Shown piece after piece: positions 50,911-60,031 of a stretch of DNA of 64,000 nt; position 1 is the stretch's first letter; every line of letters starts with the position of its first letter. Origin of the DNA: Nitrososphaerota archaeon. Its GTDB lineage: Archaea > Thermoproteota > Nitrososphaeria > Nitrososphaerales > Gagatemarchaeaceae. The stretch spans positions 310,001 through 374,000 of the forward strand of contig JAPCJH010000001.1 of assembly GCA_027887045.1 (NCBI GenBank). Direction: 5' to 3'. The translations under genes were made by a program, and so were the position numbers. The notes beneath the pieces were generated by a model. The model did not search any database. It was given only the letters and a program-made list of their open reading frames with translations, and was not told where the DNA came from.

Positions 50911-51711
50911 TTGGCGAAAATTAAGGCAAAGATCCTCATGGACCCTGAAAGGCCCAAGGTCGCTCCCACTGACGTCAAGGACGTGCTGGAGAGGTACTCG
51001 TTCGAGGTCACTTCTCGGTCTCCTGACATAGGGGTGGTCGTGGGCGGAGATGGAGTCTTCGGCTTTTACGGAAGGACGGAGTCGATTCCGCTCCTCTTCG
51101 TGGGGGTGAGGTCTGAACAGGCGACGGGATCGAAAGCGTTCCTCGCAGAAGCTTACTATGATGAATTGCCAGTCGCTCTCGAAAAGATCAGGAACGGTGA
51201 ATACGGCGTCGTGGAGCAGAGGAGGCTTGAGGTATCCCGGGACGGCAAGAAAATGGGGGACGTCTTCACCGACGTGTACCTAGAGAGGGGATCTGAGAGT
51301 AATTCGCTGCGGTACGGTTTGCAGGTCAAGGGGAAGGGCATTTCCTTCACGGAATCGGCGATTGGGGACGGGGTCGTAGTGTGCACCGCCGCGGGGTCGA
51401 CGGGATACTTTTCCTACCCGGACAAGATCTCGCTCGGAGACTGGCTGGAACCCTCCCGTTTTACGACGCTCACCGAGAATGAGGTAGGGGTCTGTCACAT
51501 CGTTCCTACTTTCACGAAAAGAGAAAACGAGAGAGAGCACCCATTGAGGTACATTCTACCCTGGGAGACAGAGGTCGAAATCAGGCTGCACCGTCCCGCT
51601 GATGCCCGCTTGTATGGGGTCGTTGAAGACCGGGGCGGTCTGAAGATTGAAGCGAAAGATGTTATCAAGATTGGACCAAGCGCCAACATGACCAGTGTAA
51701 TCAAGGTCTAG
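50911..51711 (+). CDS. nadK: NAD kinase-like protein
   Basis: 266 residues, at the short end for NAD kinases. The family motif GGDG is VVVGGDGVFGFYGR near residue 45, and the substrate-loop motif is VVCTAAGSTGYFSYP. Then GLKIEAKDVIKIGPSANMT closes the C-terminal domain. It phosphorylates NAD to NADP. Starts at TTG, about 34 nt after an AT-rich TATA-like stretch (aacaataaag). Confidence 0.87.
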   Translation: MAKIKAKILMDPERPKVAPTDVKDVLERYSFEVTSRSPDIGVVVGGDGVFGFYGRTESIPLLFVGVRSEQATGSKAFLAEAYYDELPVALEKIRNGEYGVVEQRRLEVSRDGKKMGDVFTDVYLERGSESNSLRYGLQVKGKGISFTESAIGDGVVVCTAAGSTGYFSYPDKISLGDWLEPSRFTTLTENEVGVCHIVPTFTKRENEREHPLRYILPWETEVEIRLHRPADARLYGVVEDRGGLKIEAKDVIKIGPSANMTSVIKV

Positions 51712-51899
51712 ATTTCATTCGAGCTTCCGACACTTATTTCCTGGTAGGCGTGCCAGACCTTAGGCTTCTCGTCTTTGCGTGGCCCGAGTTGACCGAGGGC
51801 TCACCTGTCTTGCCAGCGTGTCATCAAGTTCATAAACTTGTAAGAAAATATTGATGAAAACCTAGAACTAGTCATTCGGTACTTCGTGAGAAGACGAAA

Positions 51900-52022
51900 A
51901 TGACTACAGATGAAAAGATCCGACTCGGATTGATGACCCTCTCGGTGGTCCTCCCAGTGTTCATAACAGCGCTGGGCTTTTCCATGGGACCACTGGACGA
52001 TATCGGCGGCGGCCTCCACTAG
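51900..52022 (+). CDS. Small single-helix membrane protein (40 aa)
   Basis: ATG-TAG frame of 41 codons: a charged start (MTTDEKIRLGLMTLS), one hydrophobic helix (VVLPVFITALGFSM), then GPLDDIGGGLH. A TATA-like aaaatattg lies about 50 nt upstream. It ends inside a strong terminator hairpin. Function unknown; it could instead be a small RNA with that hairpin. Confidence 0.5.
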   Translation: MTTDEKIRLGLMTLSVVLPVFITALGFSMGPLDDIGGGLH

Positions 52023-52046
52023 AGAAGTGGAGGTGCCGGTTTTTTT
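52013..52046 (+). terminator. Hairpin with T tract
   Basis: CCTCCACT (52013-52020), loop AGAGA, AGTGGAGG (52026-52033), then a few bases and a run of seven T (52040-52046). This looks like an intrinsic terminator for the 40-aa gene on the plus strand. The first arm lies within its last codons. The T run ends just before the stop of the converging minus gene. Confidence 0.7.
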
Positions 52047-53183
52047 CTACTTCGCGTACCTTGCTTCCTTTGCGAACAGAGATACCATCTGCGGAACATC
52101 GAATTTCCAGCCCTTGTCGCCGTACATATTGTACGGGATTGTGAAGAGCCAAGCGTCGCTGACTTTGATGTAGCCGACATCGAGACTCGAATTCAGGTCT
52201 GGAAGCTGTTTGTTGATGTGGTCAAACGTGGTCAGTACTTCTTCGACCGGAATGCAGAGGGTTGCGATGTACGTCCCGTCAGACAACAGGTCCTCCGCCC
52301 AGAGGAACGGAATCCTGCTGATGACGGCCTGAGCCTCGACGAATTCGGCTCGACCAAGGCCGCTGAACGTAATTCTCGCCAGCACCACAGAATGCGCGAG
52401 AGATTTCTCGATGTCCTGCGTCCATCGTATGACAAAGCCCGGAATCAATTTCTCTCTCTGGACGTGAGCGCGATAATGGTACTCCAGAGTCTTCTGGTGG
52501 ACTTTCAACTTGCGCGCAATCGCCACAATGTGCTGTAAAGCGTCTTTCTGGAGCTCCTTGATCAGGAGCAGGTCGTAGTAATCTGGGGACGCCTCCACGT
52601 GCTTAGTGTCCACCCTCAGCGGGTTTCCCTCGTCAGAGCTTAGCGAGTTCCAGACTACCTCCCATCTTCCCGACCTGAAGTTGAAGTACTTCGGATTCAT
52701 GGAGTTGTGCCTACTCGCGAGTACCTCGTCGAAGGTAAAGTCGGCGAAGATCCCCGAACTCTCGAGGTGCTCCAAGAAGCTCCTGTACTGATCGGTCGTC
52801 CCAGAAGGGAGAGCAAAGAGCGCAACGTAGGAACCCCGAGGTAGCATCTTCGCGTAGTACGTGAGGTACCCGATCCTATTCAGGACCCTGAATACCGCGG
52901 GGGCGGCATCGCGATATTTCGGAGTGAATTGAACCGTCGCCCAGTGCAGACTAAGTCCTATCTTTCTGTAGTCGACGTCTGCATGAATCCGGAAGCCGAG
53001 CCTCTTGAACTGTTTCTTCATCTTGTATCTTACCGTCTCGGCGTGAGCGCCAGTCTTTCGGGAAAGCAGGGAAACGTTCTTTGGGCCCACTTCCCTAATC
53101 GCATTGATGATTCTGGCCTCAAGATCGATCGGCTCGTCTCTGAACGCTTGAACGGCTCTCGTTCTAGCCAAAACTGCCACCAT
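52047..53183 (-). CDS. Lrp-like winged-helix transcriptional regulator with duplicated sensor
   Basis: 378 residues from ATG 53183 (TTG 53189 is also possible). The HTH is RIINAIREVGPKNVSLLSRK then AETVRYKMKKQFKRLG. The rest has two Lrp-like ferredoxin halves, the second with its own HTH-like LQHIVAIARKLKVHQKTLEY. Such two-module regulators are typical of Thaumarchaeota-related archaea. The TATA-like gcttatttag lies about 20-26 nt upstream. Ligand unknown. Confidence 0.78.
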   Translation of the reverse strand: MVAVLARTRAVQAFRDEPIDLEARIINAIREVGPKNVSLLSRKTGAHAETVRYKMKKQFKRLGFRIHADVDYRKIGLSLHWATVQFTPKYRDAAPAVFRVLNRIGYLTYYAKMLPRGSYVALFALPSGTTDQYRSFLEHLESSGIFADFTFDEVLASRHNSMNPKYFNFRSGRWEVVWNSLSSDEGNPLRVDTKHVEASPDYYDLLLIKELQKDALQHIVAIARKLKVHQKTLEYHYRAHVQREKLIPGFVIRWTQDIEKSLAHSVVLARITFSGLGRAEFVEAQAVISRIPFLWAEDLLSDGTYIATLCIPVEEVLTTFDHINKQLPDLNSSLDVGYIKVSDAWLFTIPYNMYGDKGWKFDVPQMVSLFAKEARYAK

Positions 53184-53292
53184 TGACAAAATTTGGCTAA
53201 ATAAGCTTGCATTCAGAGGACTTTGCTAAGGTTTCGTCTCAGCAGAATCAGTCATGTTAGGCTTTTATTCGCAAGATGGTGGCCACTGAGCA

Positions 53293-54228
53293 TTGTTCTC
53301 AATCGCCGACTGCGGTCTGATGCTCGAACCGCAACTCGGGATGGGACTCTCCGAGGTACTCGACTGGGCGCGTTACGCCGAGGACCGCGGTTACGGATTC
53401 CTCCGCCGTTCGGACCACTTCCTCCCGACGACTGCGTCGAAGACGGTGGACTCAGCTGAATGTTGGACAAGTCTCGGCGCCGTAGCCGCTGAAACTAGGA
53501 GGATCAAATTCGGCCCCCTGGTGACCCCGGTCGGCTTCAGAAACCCCGTGTTGCTAGCGAAGATGGCGTGCACACTGGGTTCCTTTTCTGAGGGAAGGCT
53601 TGAGCTCGGCTTAGGGGCCGGATGGTTCAAGGAAGAGTATGAAGCGTACGGCTTGCCGTTCCCGGGCTTCAAGACACGAGTCAAGCAATTTGAGGAGGCG
53701 CTAAAGATCATCAGGCCGCTGACGGAGGGCAAGCGGACGGATTTCGATGGGACATACTTTCACGCGCACACGGAGCCCTCCCCCAAACTAAACAAGAGGA
53801 TGCACCTGATCATAGGTGGAAAGAATCCGGCCGTCCTCATGGCCGGTGGAGGGTTTGCGGATGAGTGGAACATCTTGAACCCAATCCAAGAGCCGTTCGG
53901 GAAGCTTAGGGAGGTGTTCAGAAAATCAGCGGGAGAGAGAAGAGTCTGGATTTCGCAGATGGGTTCATTCTTCCTCGGAGAGGATCTCGGGGAGCTCAGG
54001 GACCACGTTCAGCAGTACATGAAGCGATTCGGAGTCGCCGGGGACGTCGATTCCGCGATCAAGAGACTTTTGGAAAGGGGCTCCTTCTGCGGGACTGTCG
54101 ATGAGTTCGTATCAATCGTGAACCGCAGGCTCGAGATGGAGTTGGAAAGATTCTATTTCCAGCTGCTCGTGCCGGAGGATAAGCGTAATGCGGATCTCCT
54201 TTCGGACACGCTGAAGAACAAGTTCTGA
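53293..54228 (+). CDS. LLM-class F420-dependent oxidoreductase
   Basis: 311 residues, luciferase-like TIM barrel: LDWARYAEDRGYGFLRRSDHF, IKFGPLVTPVGFRNPVLLAK, TLGSFSEGRLELGLGAGWFKEEYEAYG, FEEALKIIRPLTEG and MHLIIGGKNPAVLMAGGGFADEW. These blocks are typical of coenzyme-F420-dependent oxidoreductases. The substrate is not predictable. The TTG start is about 28 nt after gcttttattc, so leaderless. Confidence 0.88.
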   Translation: MFSIADCGLMLEPQLGMGLSEVLDWARYAEDRGYGFLRRSDHFLPTTASKTVDSAECWTSLGAVAAETRRIKFGPLVTPVGFRNPVLLAKMACTLGSFSEGRLELGLGAGWFKEEYEAYGLPFPGFKTRVKQFEEALKIIRPLTEGKRTDFDGTYFHAHTEPSPKLNKRMHLIIGGKNPAVLMAGGGFADEWNILNPIQEPFGKLREVFRKSAGERRVWISQMGSFFLGEDLGELRDHVQQYMKRFGVAGDVDSAIKRLLERGSFCGTVDEFVSIVNRRLEMELERFYFQLLVPEDKRNADLLSDTLKNKF

Positions 54229-54284
54229 AAACGAAATCACATCCTCCCGTGCGCTTAAAAAGCTCGGGAACGACAAAGCGACGC

Positions 54285-54488
54285 GTGCGAACGAGCGCCA
54301 TCGTGGGGGTAGTGTTGATTTTGGCGGGCCTGCTCCTTCTGTTTCTGCTCCGTGATGTGTTGGTAACACTGATAGTTTTCCTGCTCGGGGTCCTCGGGGT
54401 CACGATAGGCTTCGTGCTGATCTTTGTCGGCATCGGAATTATTGCGGGAGGGTGGTGGATGCGCTGGGGCGGGCCTAAGCCAAGGTAG
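54285..54488 (+). CDS. Small membrane protein (67 aa)
   Basis: GTG 54285 is about 28 nt from the TATA-like cttaaaaa. Two hydrophobic segments (TSAIVGVVLILAGLLLLFLL and LIVFLLGVLGVTIGFVLIFV) are followed by a Gly/Trp/Arg end (GGWWMRWGGPKPR). No family recognised. An upstream GTG at 54249 lies before the TATA and is rejected. Confidence 0.58.
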   Translation: MRTSAIVGVVLILAGLLLLFLLRDVLVTLIVFLLGVLGVTIGFVLIFVGIGIIAGGWWMRWGGPKPR

Positions 54489-54570
54489 ACGCTCAATATG
54501 GACTACTAGTAAGTGCGGGTCTTGATTTCAGCAAACCCGTTCTTAAGCAACGGGACGAATCAAAACTACG

Positions 54571-55050
54571 ATGAACAGGCTGCGTGTGGGAAAATATGCG
54601 GTTAAGACTGCTTACATCGTTGTTTGGATAGTAATAACGGCTGCTATTGCCGGCCCTCTCTTGGGATTCCTAACCCCCAGGATTTCGCCGCAGAGCGTTG
54701 TTGGTTTCGGCGTCGACATTCAGAAGATCGGCCCCCAACTCACCAAAGTCTTTTCTGACAGTTCAACTCTGACGCAGCCGCATCAGATCAACATCCCCGT
54801 ATACAACTGGTGGATCTTCCCGGCCTCCGCGAGCTTTACCCTGAAGATCATAGCGAATGGAATCGTCGTATACCAGACACCCACGTCAAGCTTGTCGCTT
54901 GGGGCATTCCAGTCCGGTAAGCTGACGGTCCCATTCCAGTTGTCCCAGAGCGTCGTTTCACAACTTTCAGGGAAGAACATTACGGTAGGCGGGAGCCTGG
55001 TGCTTGGTGACCCGAGCTACCTCTGGACTCTGACGGTGAATTTCCCCTAG
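54571..55050 (+). CDS. Membrane-anchored beta-rich protein, LEA/DUF-like
   Basis: 159 residues. N-terminal helix VKTAYIVVWIVITAAIAGPLL, then a beta domain with VYNWWIFPASASFTLKIIANG and KLTVPFQLSQSVVSQ. The layout recalls LEA-2/WHy domains on membrane anchors, but no motif decides it. The ATG is about 26 nt after gttcttaagc, so leaderless. Confidence 0.58.
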   Translation: MNRLRVGKYAVKTAYIVVWIVITAAIAGPLLGFLTPRISPQSVVGFGVDIQKIGPQLTKVFSDSSTLTQPHQINIPVYNWWIFPASASFTLKIIANGIVVYQTPTSSLSLGAFQSGKLTVPFQLSQSVVSQLSGKNITVGGSLVLGDPSYLWTLTVNFP

Positions 55051-55063
55051 GAGCGATGGTGTC

Positions 55064-55525
55064 TTGGTCAACAAGTGGAAGGGACTGGGTGCCGCCGTCT
55101 ACAAATTCCTGATAGTAGGAGTAATCGCTCCCCTCGCTATCGACTATCTGCGCCCCGCAATCTTAAGGTACATAGGACTCCCACCGTCCCAAGAAATCTG
55201 GATAATTCTGGGGGTCTTCGGCGTACTTTTCGCCGTCACAGCGTTCTTCCAGAACGCTTACGTCAAGGGAGACTTCCCCTGGCTCTTCGGGAAGCTCGGA
55301 GGAGGAGCCGTCACACTCGCCTTCTACGCCTATCTCTTCCTTGTCCTGCCGGGCACCAGCTCAATTGCAGGTTCTGATGGATTCCAGGGAGCCGGGCTCC
55401 TCGCACTTATTTACGTCTCCATCGGGCTCTCATATCTGCACTTGTTCCTGGATTTCGCAGACGCCAGAAGGTCAAGGCAAAGGGGGGCGGCTGGAAACCC
55501 CTCGAATGTCACCCCATCCAAGTAG
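55064..55525 (+). CDS. Membrane protein with four helices
   Basis: 153 residues from TTG, 13 nt after the preceding gene, so probably in the same operon. Helices: VYKFLIVGVIAPLAIDYL, IWIILGVFGVLFAVTAFF, VTLAFYAYLFLVLPGTSSIA and LLALIYVSIGLSYLHLFLDF. The tail is basic and polar. No family recognised. Confidence 0.6.
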   Translation: MVNKWKGLGAAVYKFLIVGVIAPLAIDYLRPAILRYIGLPPSQEIWIILGVFGVLFAVTAFFQNAYVKGDFPWLFGKLGGGAVTLAFYAYLFLVLPGTSSIAGSDGFQGAGLLALIYVSIGLSYLHLFLDFADARRSRQRGAAGNPSNVTPSK

Positions 55526-55563
55526 ACGAATCGATTAGTCGCTCGAATTAGATTTCGAAATGT

Positions 55564-55719
55564 TTAGCGACGTCTTGACCTTCGTCTCATCATTTCCTGG
55601 TTGCTGATTTGAGAGCACACCGGGCACTCGAAACGACCCGTCTGTGGATCCTCCTTCATGCGGATTTGATGAGTGGAGCACAATTGCGTAGTACTAGTTT
55701 GGTTCACGAAATAGCACAC
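55564..55719 (-). CDS. Small zinc-ribbon protein
   Basis: 51 residues from the GTG at 55717-55719. QLCSTHQIRMKEDPQTGRF then ECPVCSQISNQE gives C-x2-H and C-x2-C, a classic zinc-ribbon pair, with a basic tail (RRRSRRR). Upstream in frame, EYPYYVDE looks like real protein sequence and would begin at an ATT at 55744-55746, which lies 20 nt after the hflX stop, so the full gene may be 60 codons with a non-standard start. It is probably cotranscribed with hflX. Confidence 0.6.
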   Translation of the reverse strand: MCYFVNQTSTTQLCSTHQIRMKEDPQTGRFECPVCSQISNQEMMRRRSRRR

Positions 55720-55766
55720 TTCATCAACATAATAAGGGTATTCAATTGGCGGGTGACAAGTCCAAT

Positions 55767-56888
55767 CTAAACGGCCCGTGCTGGCGACAGGGCCCGATCC
55801 ACAATCAGGTTCCTTAGCTTGTGCATTCCGTCTCCCCTGAGCGCAGATATTTCTATGGTCGCCACACCTGAAAAAATGTCGATTCGCTGGATCAGATTTC
55901 TGCTTGCGATGTCGAGCAGGTCGATCTTGTTCAAGACGAGGACAATCTTGGCAGGGTCCACATCAAGCTGGTTCAAGACGTCTCTGCAGCTCTCGAGCTT
56001 TATCCTGACACTTTCGAAGTTCTCGCTGGCGTCCACTATGAGCAGGACGAGGTCTGCGTAGGTGAGTTCCTCCAGAGTGGACTTGAACGATTCAACCATG
56101 TAGGTTGGAAGCCTCGATACAAACCCAACCGTATCGGAGAGCATCACGGTCCTTTTCGTACCCGGAAAACCGATGGCCCTCGTTGTGGTCGAAAGAGTCG
56201 TGAATAGTTTCGGAGATTCTTCCTTGGATTCGGAAGCGAGTCGGTTAAAGATGGTAGTCTTCCCGCTACTTGTGTATCCCGCGAGCGAAACAAAAGGCAT
56301 TCCCAGCTTTCTCCGCTCGGTCCGGTGGAGTTCACGATGAGATCTAGCGTCCCGGAGTTTTTGCTTAAGGAAGACCATTCGCTTCTTCAGGGCTCTGAAC
56401 TTGATGTCGATCATCGTTTCCCCCATCCCCGAGAAGCCTGCCCTCTCCCCTCTCACTGAGTATCTGACCGCGTCCCTGGCCCGAGGCATTTCGTAGGAGA
56501 GTTCCGCCAACTGGACTTGGAGCTTCGCCTCGGTGGTGGTCGCCCTTCTAGCAAAGATGTTCAGGATGAGCCGTTCTCGGTCGACCACCTCAGTGTGCGT
56601 CACCTTAGACAGATTATTCGCTTGGGAAGAGGTCAGTCGCTCATCGACGATTATGGTTTTTGAATCGTTATTGGCCACGATTTCCGAGAGCTCCTCCGCC
56701 TTCCCGACGCCGACCCCGTATTCAGACTTCACTACCTGTTTTTGGGTTATGAGGTCCGCGACGATGTAGCCTGCAGCTCTGGCAAGTTCTTGGATTTCAC
56801 GCTTTGCAAATTCATCGGGGTACGTGACGAGAGTGGCTTTCCCAGAGTCTCCTACGTCGGCTCGCGGCTTTTCAAATTCGTGTTTCAT
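55767..56888 (-). CDS. hflX: GTPase HflX
   Basis: 373 residues. N-terminal HflX domain (VGVGKAEELSEIVANNDSKTI), a coiled stretch (KKRMVFLKQKLRDARSHREL), then the GTPase: P-loop GYTSSGKTTIFNRL (SSGKT in place of the usual NAGKS), DTVGFVSRLPTYMVESFKST (G3) and VLNKIDLL (G4). It binds ribosomes and GTP. The ATG is near a plus-strand neighbour at 56997. Confidence 0.88.
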   Translation of the reverse strand: MKHEFEKPRADVGDSGKATLVTYPDEFAKREIQELARAAGYIVADLITQKQVVKSEYGVGVGKAEELSEIVANNDSKTIIVDERLTSSQANNLSKVTHTEVVDRERLILNIFARRATTTEAKLQVQLAELSYEMPRARDAVRYSVRGERAGFSGMGETMIDIKFRALKKRMVFLKQKLRDARSHRELHRTERRKLGMPFVSLAGYTSSGKTTIFNRLASESKEESPKLFTTLSTTTRAIGFPGTKRTVMLSDTVGFVSRLPTYMVESFKSTLEELTYADLVLLIVDASENFESVRIKLESCRDVLNQLDVDPAKIVLVLNKIDLLDIASRNLIQRIDIFSGVATIEISALRGDGMHKLRNLIVDRALSPARAV

Positions 56889-56996
56889 ATGGAAACGAAT
56901 CTGCCGAACGGCTTCCCACCTTTAACTCTACCCGACGTTCAGGGAGGGGCATGCTCACGAATGCCTTTAAGAAGCAAGCCCTTCATTCGAACGAGC

Positions 56997-57407
56997 GTGG
57001 AAAGCGGCGGCTCGGACCAGAAGGAAAAGAACGTTGAAAAGATATTCGCAGGATTCGACGAGGCGTGGTTGCGTTACTGGAACGCGTACATTTCTCTCCA
57101 AAACCAGCTCTACGAAACCGCGAGAGCGGCCAGGGAAGTGTCATGGTTGTCCGCTACTGACCCAGCTAAACTGAGCGATATTAACAGGGTTCAACGAGAA
57201 CTCTATGCGACGATGCCGCGCAGAGTCGACTATCAACCGCTAGGCCAGGTCACAAGGAGTCTTGACAGCGCTCCGACCACTTTCGAGGCGTTGGAAGCTG
57301 CGCTGATCCTCGAGAAGGAAAAATGTCAGGAACTTGAGAAAGCTATCGATGTGGTACTCGAACAGACCAGAGAGTCGAAAAAGAAACTCGGCCTGAGTGG
57401 CCCATAA
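56997..57407 (+). CDS. Small helical protein, unknown
   Basis: 136 residues from GTG 56997, about 29 nt after the TATA-like cctttaag. DEAWLRYWNAYISLQNQLYE, then RVQRELYATMPRRVDY and LEKEKCQELEKAIDVVLEQ suggest coiled coils. Additional upstream codons (from 56742) overlap hflX and are a shadow. No family recognised. Confidence 0.55.
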   Translation: MESGGSDQKEKNVEKIFAGFDEAWLRYWNAYISLQNQLYETARAAREVSWLSATDPAKLSDINRVQRELYATMPRRVDYQPLGQVTRSLDSAPTTFEALEAALILEKEKCQELEKAIDVVLEQTRESKKKLGLSGP

Positions 57408-57454
57408 GGCTCGGTTCGAAAAGGGCTTCCCCTCGTGTACGGCGGACGAGAGCC

Positions 57455-59209
57455 TTACACTGGTTCGCTGAAGAGTTCGTGGGGGGTTAGTTTGTCGGCA
57501 AGTTTCAGAGCCTTCATAAATTCCTTTGAAAGGAAAATCGTGCTGGACTGACCGTAGTGTATCAGGTAACCTTCGCGGACCGTGAACAGAAAAGCGGCAA
57601 TCGAAACAATCAGCGGCAGGAATGGAAAGAATGAAGACTGGGCGCCCGACAACCAAGACAATCCTAGGCGCGACAGGCCTTGAGCGAAGAAGGGTCCCAG
57701 AAAACTGCTCGCCACAAGATCAGTCAGACTCAAAACAAGCAGGAACATCGTCACGGCCGTCCCTATTCCCAGGAATAACCAGGTTGCTTTCACGTGTCGA
57801 ACGATTCTCGCAATCTCGTTGTAGGGGATCGCAATGGCTTCCTTCCCCCCCTCGACGGAACCGATAACCAAACTTTTTGAGGTCGCGACCACCCTCTGGC
57901 CCTTGTTGATCCACGACTCGATGACACGCTCCTCTCTCGGGATGCTCTCTCTAAGTTTGACGTCTTGAGTGGATTCACCGAGCAGAATCTCCAACTTTGA
58001 GGCAAGACGACTGACCAAGCGCGTGGTGGAGAACCTGGAGGCAAAACTGATCGCGCTCTTTCCAAGGCGATCCCTTACGGACGGCCTGTCGACCATCCTT
58101 TTGACTGCGTCAGCCGCCCCGACCACGTCATCCGGTCCCTGAACAATTATCCCGGTTTCACCATTCTTCACCACCCAAGATTGGCCTCCCACCCCAGAGG
58201 TGATCACTGGGACCCCCGCAGACATGAACTCCAGCTGTGAAATTCCTAGGGCCTCCGACCTGCTCAGTGTGATGTTGAGAAACGAATTGCCGATGAGACC
58301 AATCTTGTCCTCCTCAGAGATGGGGCCGATTAGCGAAACATTACTGAGACTTCCGGCGGCCTCCTTAACCTTCTGACCATATTCTCTCTCCAGCGTCCCG
58401 GCTATAACGAAATGTATGTCCTTCCTGGACTTCAGTAACTGGGCGACCTCAAGAAGGGCGAGGACATTCTTCCTTTCCTCCACCGTACCTAGATACGAGA
58501 CGATCTTCGAGTTCTTCGGCAGTCTATACTTCTCGCGGAATTTCTGTGGGGCTTCTACCGATTCCGGGGCGTCGGCATCGACCCCTCCGGGGAAGAGCAT
58601 GAATTTGTCGTCCCCGGCCCCGAACTTTTTCAGGTACTCAGCCTCTCCGGGCGTTGTGACTAGGATGAAATCTGCGTTTTTCACCAGCTGGGACAGGCTG
58701 ACATCGTTCCAGGCCTCCCTGTACGAACGTTCGTAAATCTCGTACCGCTCGTCGCTCGGCTCCTGCAGGTGGCTCATGTGACAGAAGAACAGTGGAGGAT
58801 GCGACCCGGCTTCGACGAGGTTCCTTCTCCATTCTACGAACTTCACGACTTCTTCAGGCCCGTTCCAAAGCGTCGAATGGGTAATTAGGACGTTCAGCTT
58901 TAGGTCCTCGACTATGCTAGTAAGGACTCCCATGAAATCTACGAAGGATACCCGCCTGGGAGGCCACGATGCGGCTTCGCTGTTCACGCGGATCACCGGT
59001 ATCCCTAGGAGCGTGTCGAAGGAGTGGATGTATCCGCCCCTCTTCTTGACCTCCTCTATACTCACCACGGGTTCCCAATCGTGGTATACACTCGTTATCA
59101 AGAATGCCTCGTGGCCTTGCCTTCGGAATTCTCTGACTGTCCTCTGCGCGACGAGTTCCTGCCCCTTCGTCTGGCTCGTCTGATACATTATTACGCCGAT
59201 TCTAAGCAA
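57455..59209 (-). CDS. GT4-type glycosyltransferase with C-terminal membrane domain
   Basis: 584 residues from TTG 59209. A GT-B fold: GVIMYQTSQTKGQELVAQRT, then YLGTVEERKNVLALLEVAQL and the GT4 donor block SLSRSEALGISQLEFMSAGVPVITSGVGG (E-x7-E). After residue about 440 comes a PH-like domain (SLVIGSVEGGKEAIAIPYNE) and two or three membrane helices, an unusual fusion. It probably glycosylates a lipid or surface glycan. The start overlaps the HAD phosphatase stop by eight bases, so the pair is coupled. Confidence 0.78.
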   Translation of the reverse strand: MLRIGVIMYQTSQTKGQELVAQRTVREFRRQGHEAFLITSVYHDWEPVVSIEEVKKRGGYIHSFDTLLGIPVIRVNSEAASWPPRRVSFVDFMGVLTSIVEDLKLNVLITHSTLWNGPEEVVKFVEWRRNLVEAGSHPPLFFCHMSHLQEPSDERYEIYERSYREAWNDVSLSQLVKNADFILVTTPGEAEYLKKFGAGDDKFMLFPGGVDADAPESVEAPQKFREKYRLPKNSKIVSYLGTVEERKNVLALLEVAQLLKSRKDIHFVIAGTLEREYGQKVKEAAGSLSNVSLIGPISEEDKIGLIGNSFLNITLSRSEALGISQLEFMSAGVPVITSGVGGQSWVVKNGETGIIVQGPDDVVGAADAVKRMVDRPSVRDRLGKSAISFASRFSTTRLVSRLASKLEILLGESTQDVKLRESIPREERVIESWINKGQRVVATSKSLVIGSVEGGKEAIAIPYNEIARIVRHVKATWLFLGIGTAVTMFLLVLSLTDLVASSFLGPFFAQGLSRLGLSWLSGAQSSFFPFLPLIVSIAAFLFTVREGYLIHYGQSSTIFLSKEFMKALKLADKLTPHELFSEPV

Positions 59210-59963
59210 GCCAGGCCAACTCCCTTTTCCTGCTGGGTATAGCTGCATCAAAAGCCATGTCGTTCTGTGCCAACCTCGTCAGCATCCCCGGCAACTCCGA
59301 GAAATCGACAACGTACTTGCAGGTGAGATTCTCCAGGGCCTGACCGTGCTTGACGCCTATTCCCACATCGGCTTCATCAAATGCAAGATTATCGTCGTGG
59401 GAATCCCCGATGAACATCGTTCCCCCGCGTATGTCGAGAAGTTCTTTGAGTTTTGCCAAGGCCCTCCCCTTGTTGGGTGTGGCCCCGAAGACGTCGATGA
59501 AGGGCTGTGCGCCGTCATGCGCAACGACAAGACCTCTCTTAGTCAGTTCTGTGCTGACGCTCTGGATGAATTGCTGAGACGGCTTTGGACCGTAACGCCA
59601 ATCAATGGAGAACCCCAGTAGTTCTCCAGTCACACTGCGCTTTAACTCGATCGCGACACCCGAGGTGTCTATGCGCTTCACGAACTCTAGTGCGTCCTTC
59701 ACGTTGCCTATTCCCCCCTCACGGATGGCCTCACCTCTCGCAAGAACTATTTCGAGTCCTCCAACACAGGCCCAGGCAGTCGCAAAACTCGTCCTGCTTT
59801 GGACAAAGTGCAAATCCTTCGAGGTGAGGATACAAACGGGGACGCTAGAAGCAATTCGTTCTAGAATTTCCTCTAGCGGTCTCGGCAGTTTCGACTCTTC
59901 GAGTTGTAAATCTTCTCGCGCTAAGGTCCCGTCGTAGTCAGAGAAGATCGCGCCGATCTTCAA
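59202..59963 (-). CDS. HAD-family sugar phosphatase
   Basis: 253 residues from TTG 59963, about 28 nt after the TATA-like attaaatac. HAD motif I is IFSDYDGTLARED; motif II CILTSKD; motif III/IV MFIGDSHDDNLAFDEAD. The C2-type cap (RYGPKPSQQFIQSVST) fits trehalose-6-phosphate or mannosyl-3-phosphoglycerate phosphatases. With the glycosyltransferase next to it, a two-step synthesis of a glycoside or compatible solute is possible. Confidence 0.82.
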   Translation of the reverse strand: MKIGAIFSDYDGTLAREDLQLEESKLPRPLEEILERIASSVPVCILTSKDLHFVQSRTSFATAWACVGGLEIVLARGEAIREGGIGNVKDALEFVKRIDTSGVAIELKRSVTGELLGFSIDWRYGPKPSQQFIQSVSTELTKRGLVVAHDGAQPFIDVFGATPNKGRALAKLKELLDIRGGTMFIGDSHDDNLAFDEADVGIGVKHGQALENLTCKYVVDFSELPGMLTRLAQNDMAFDAAIPSRKRELAWLA

Positions 59964-60031
59964 GATATCTTCATGATACAATACGGGTATTTAATGCAAC
60001 ACCTTCCCCCAAGCACGAATAGAAAGAGTTA

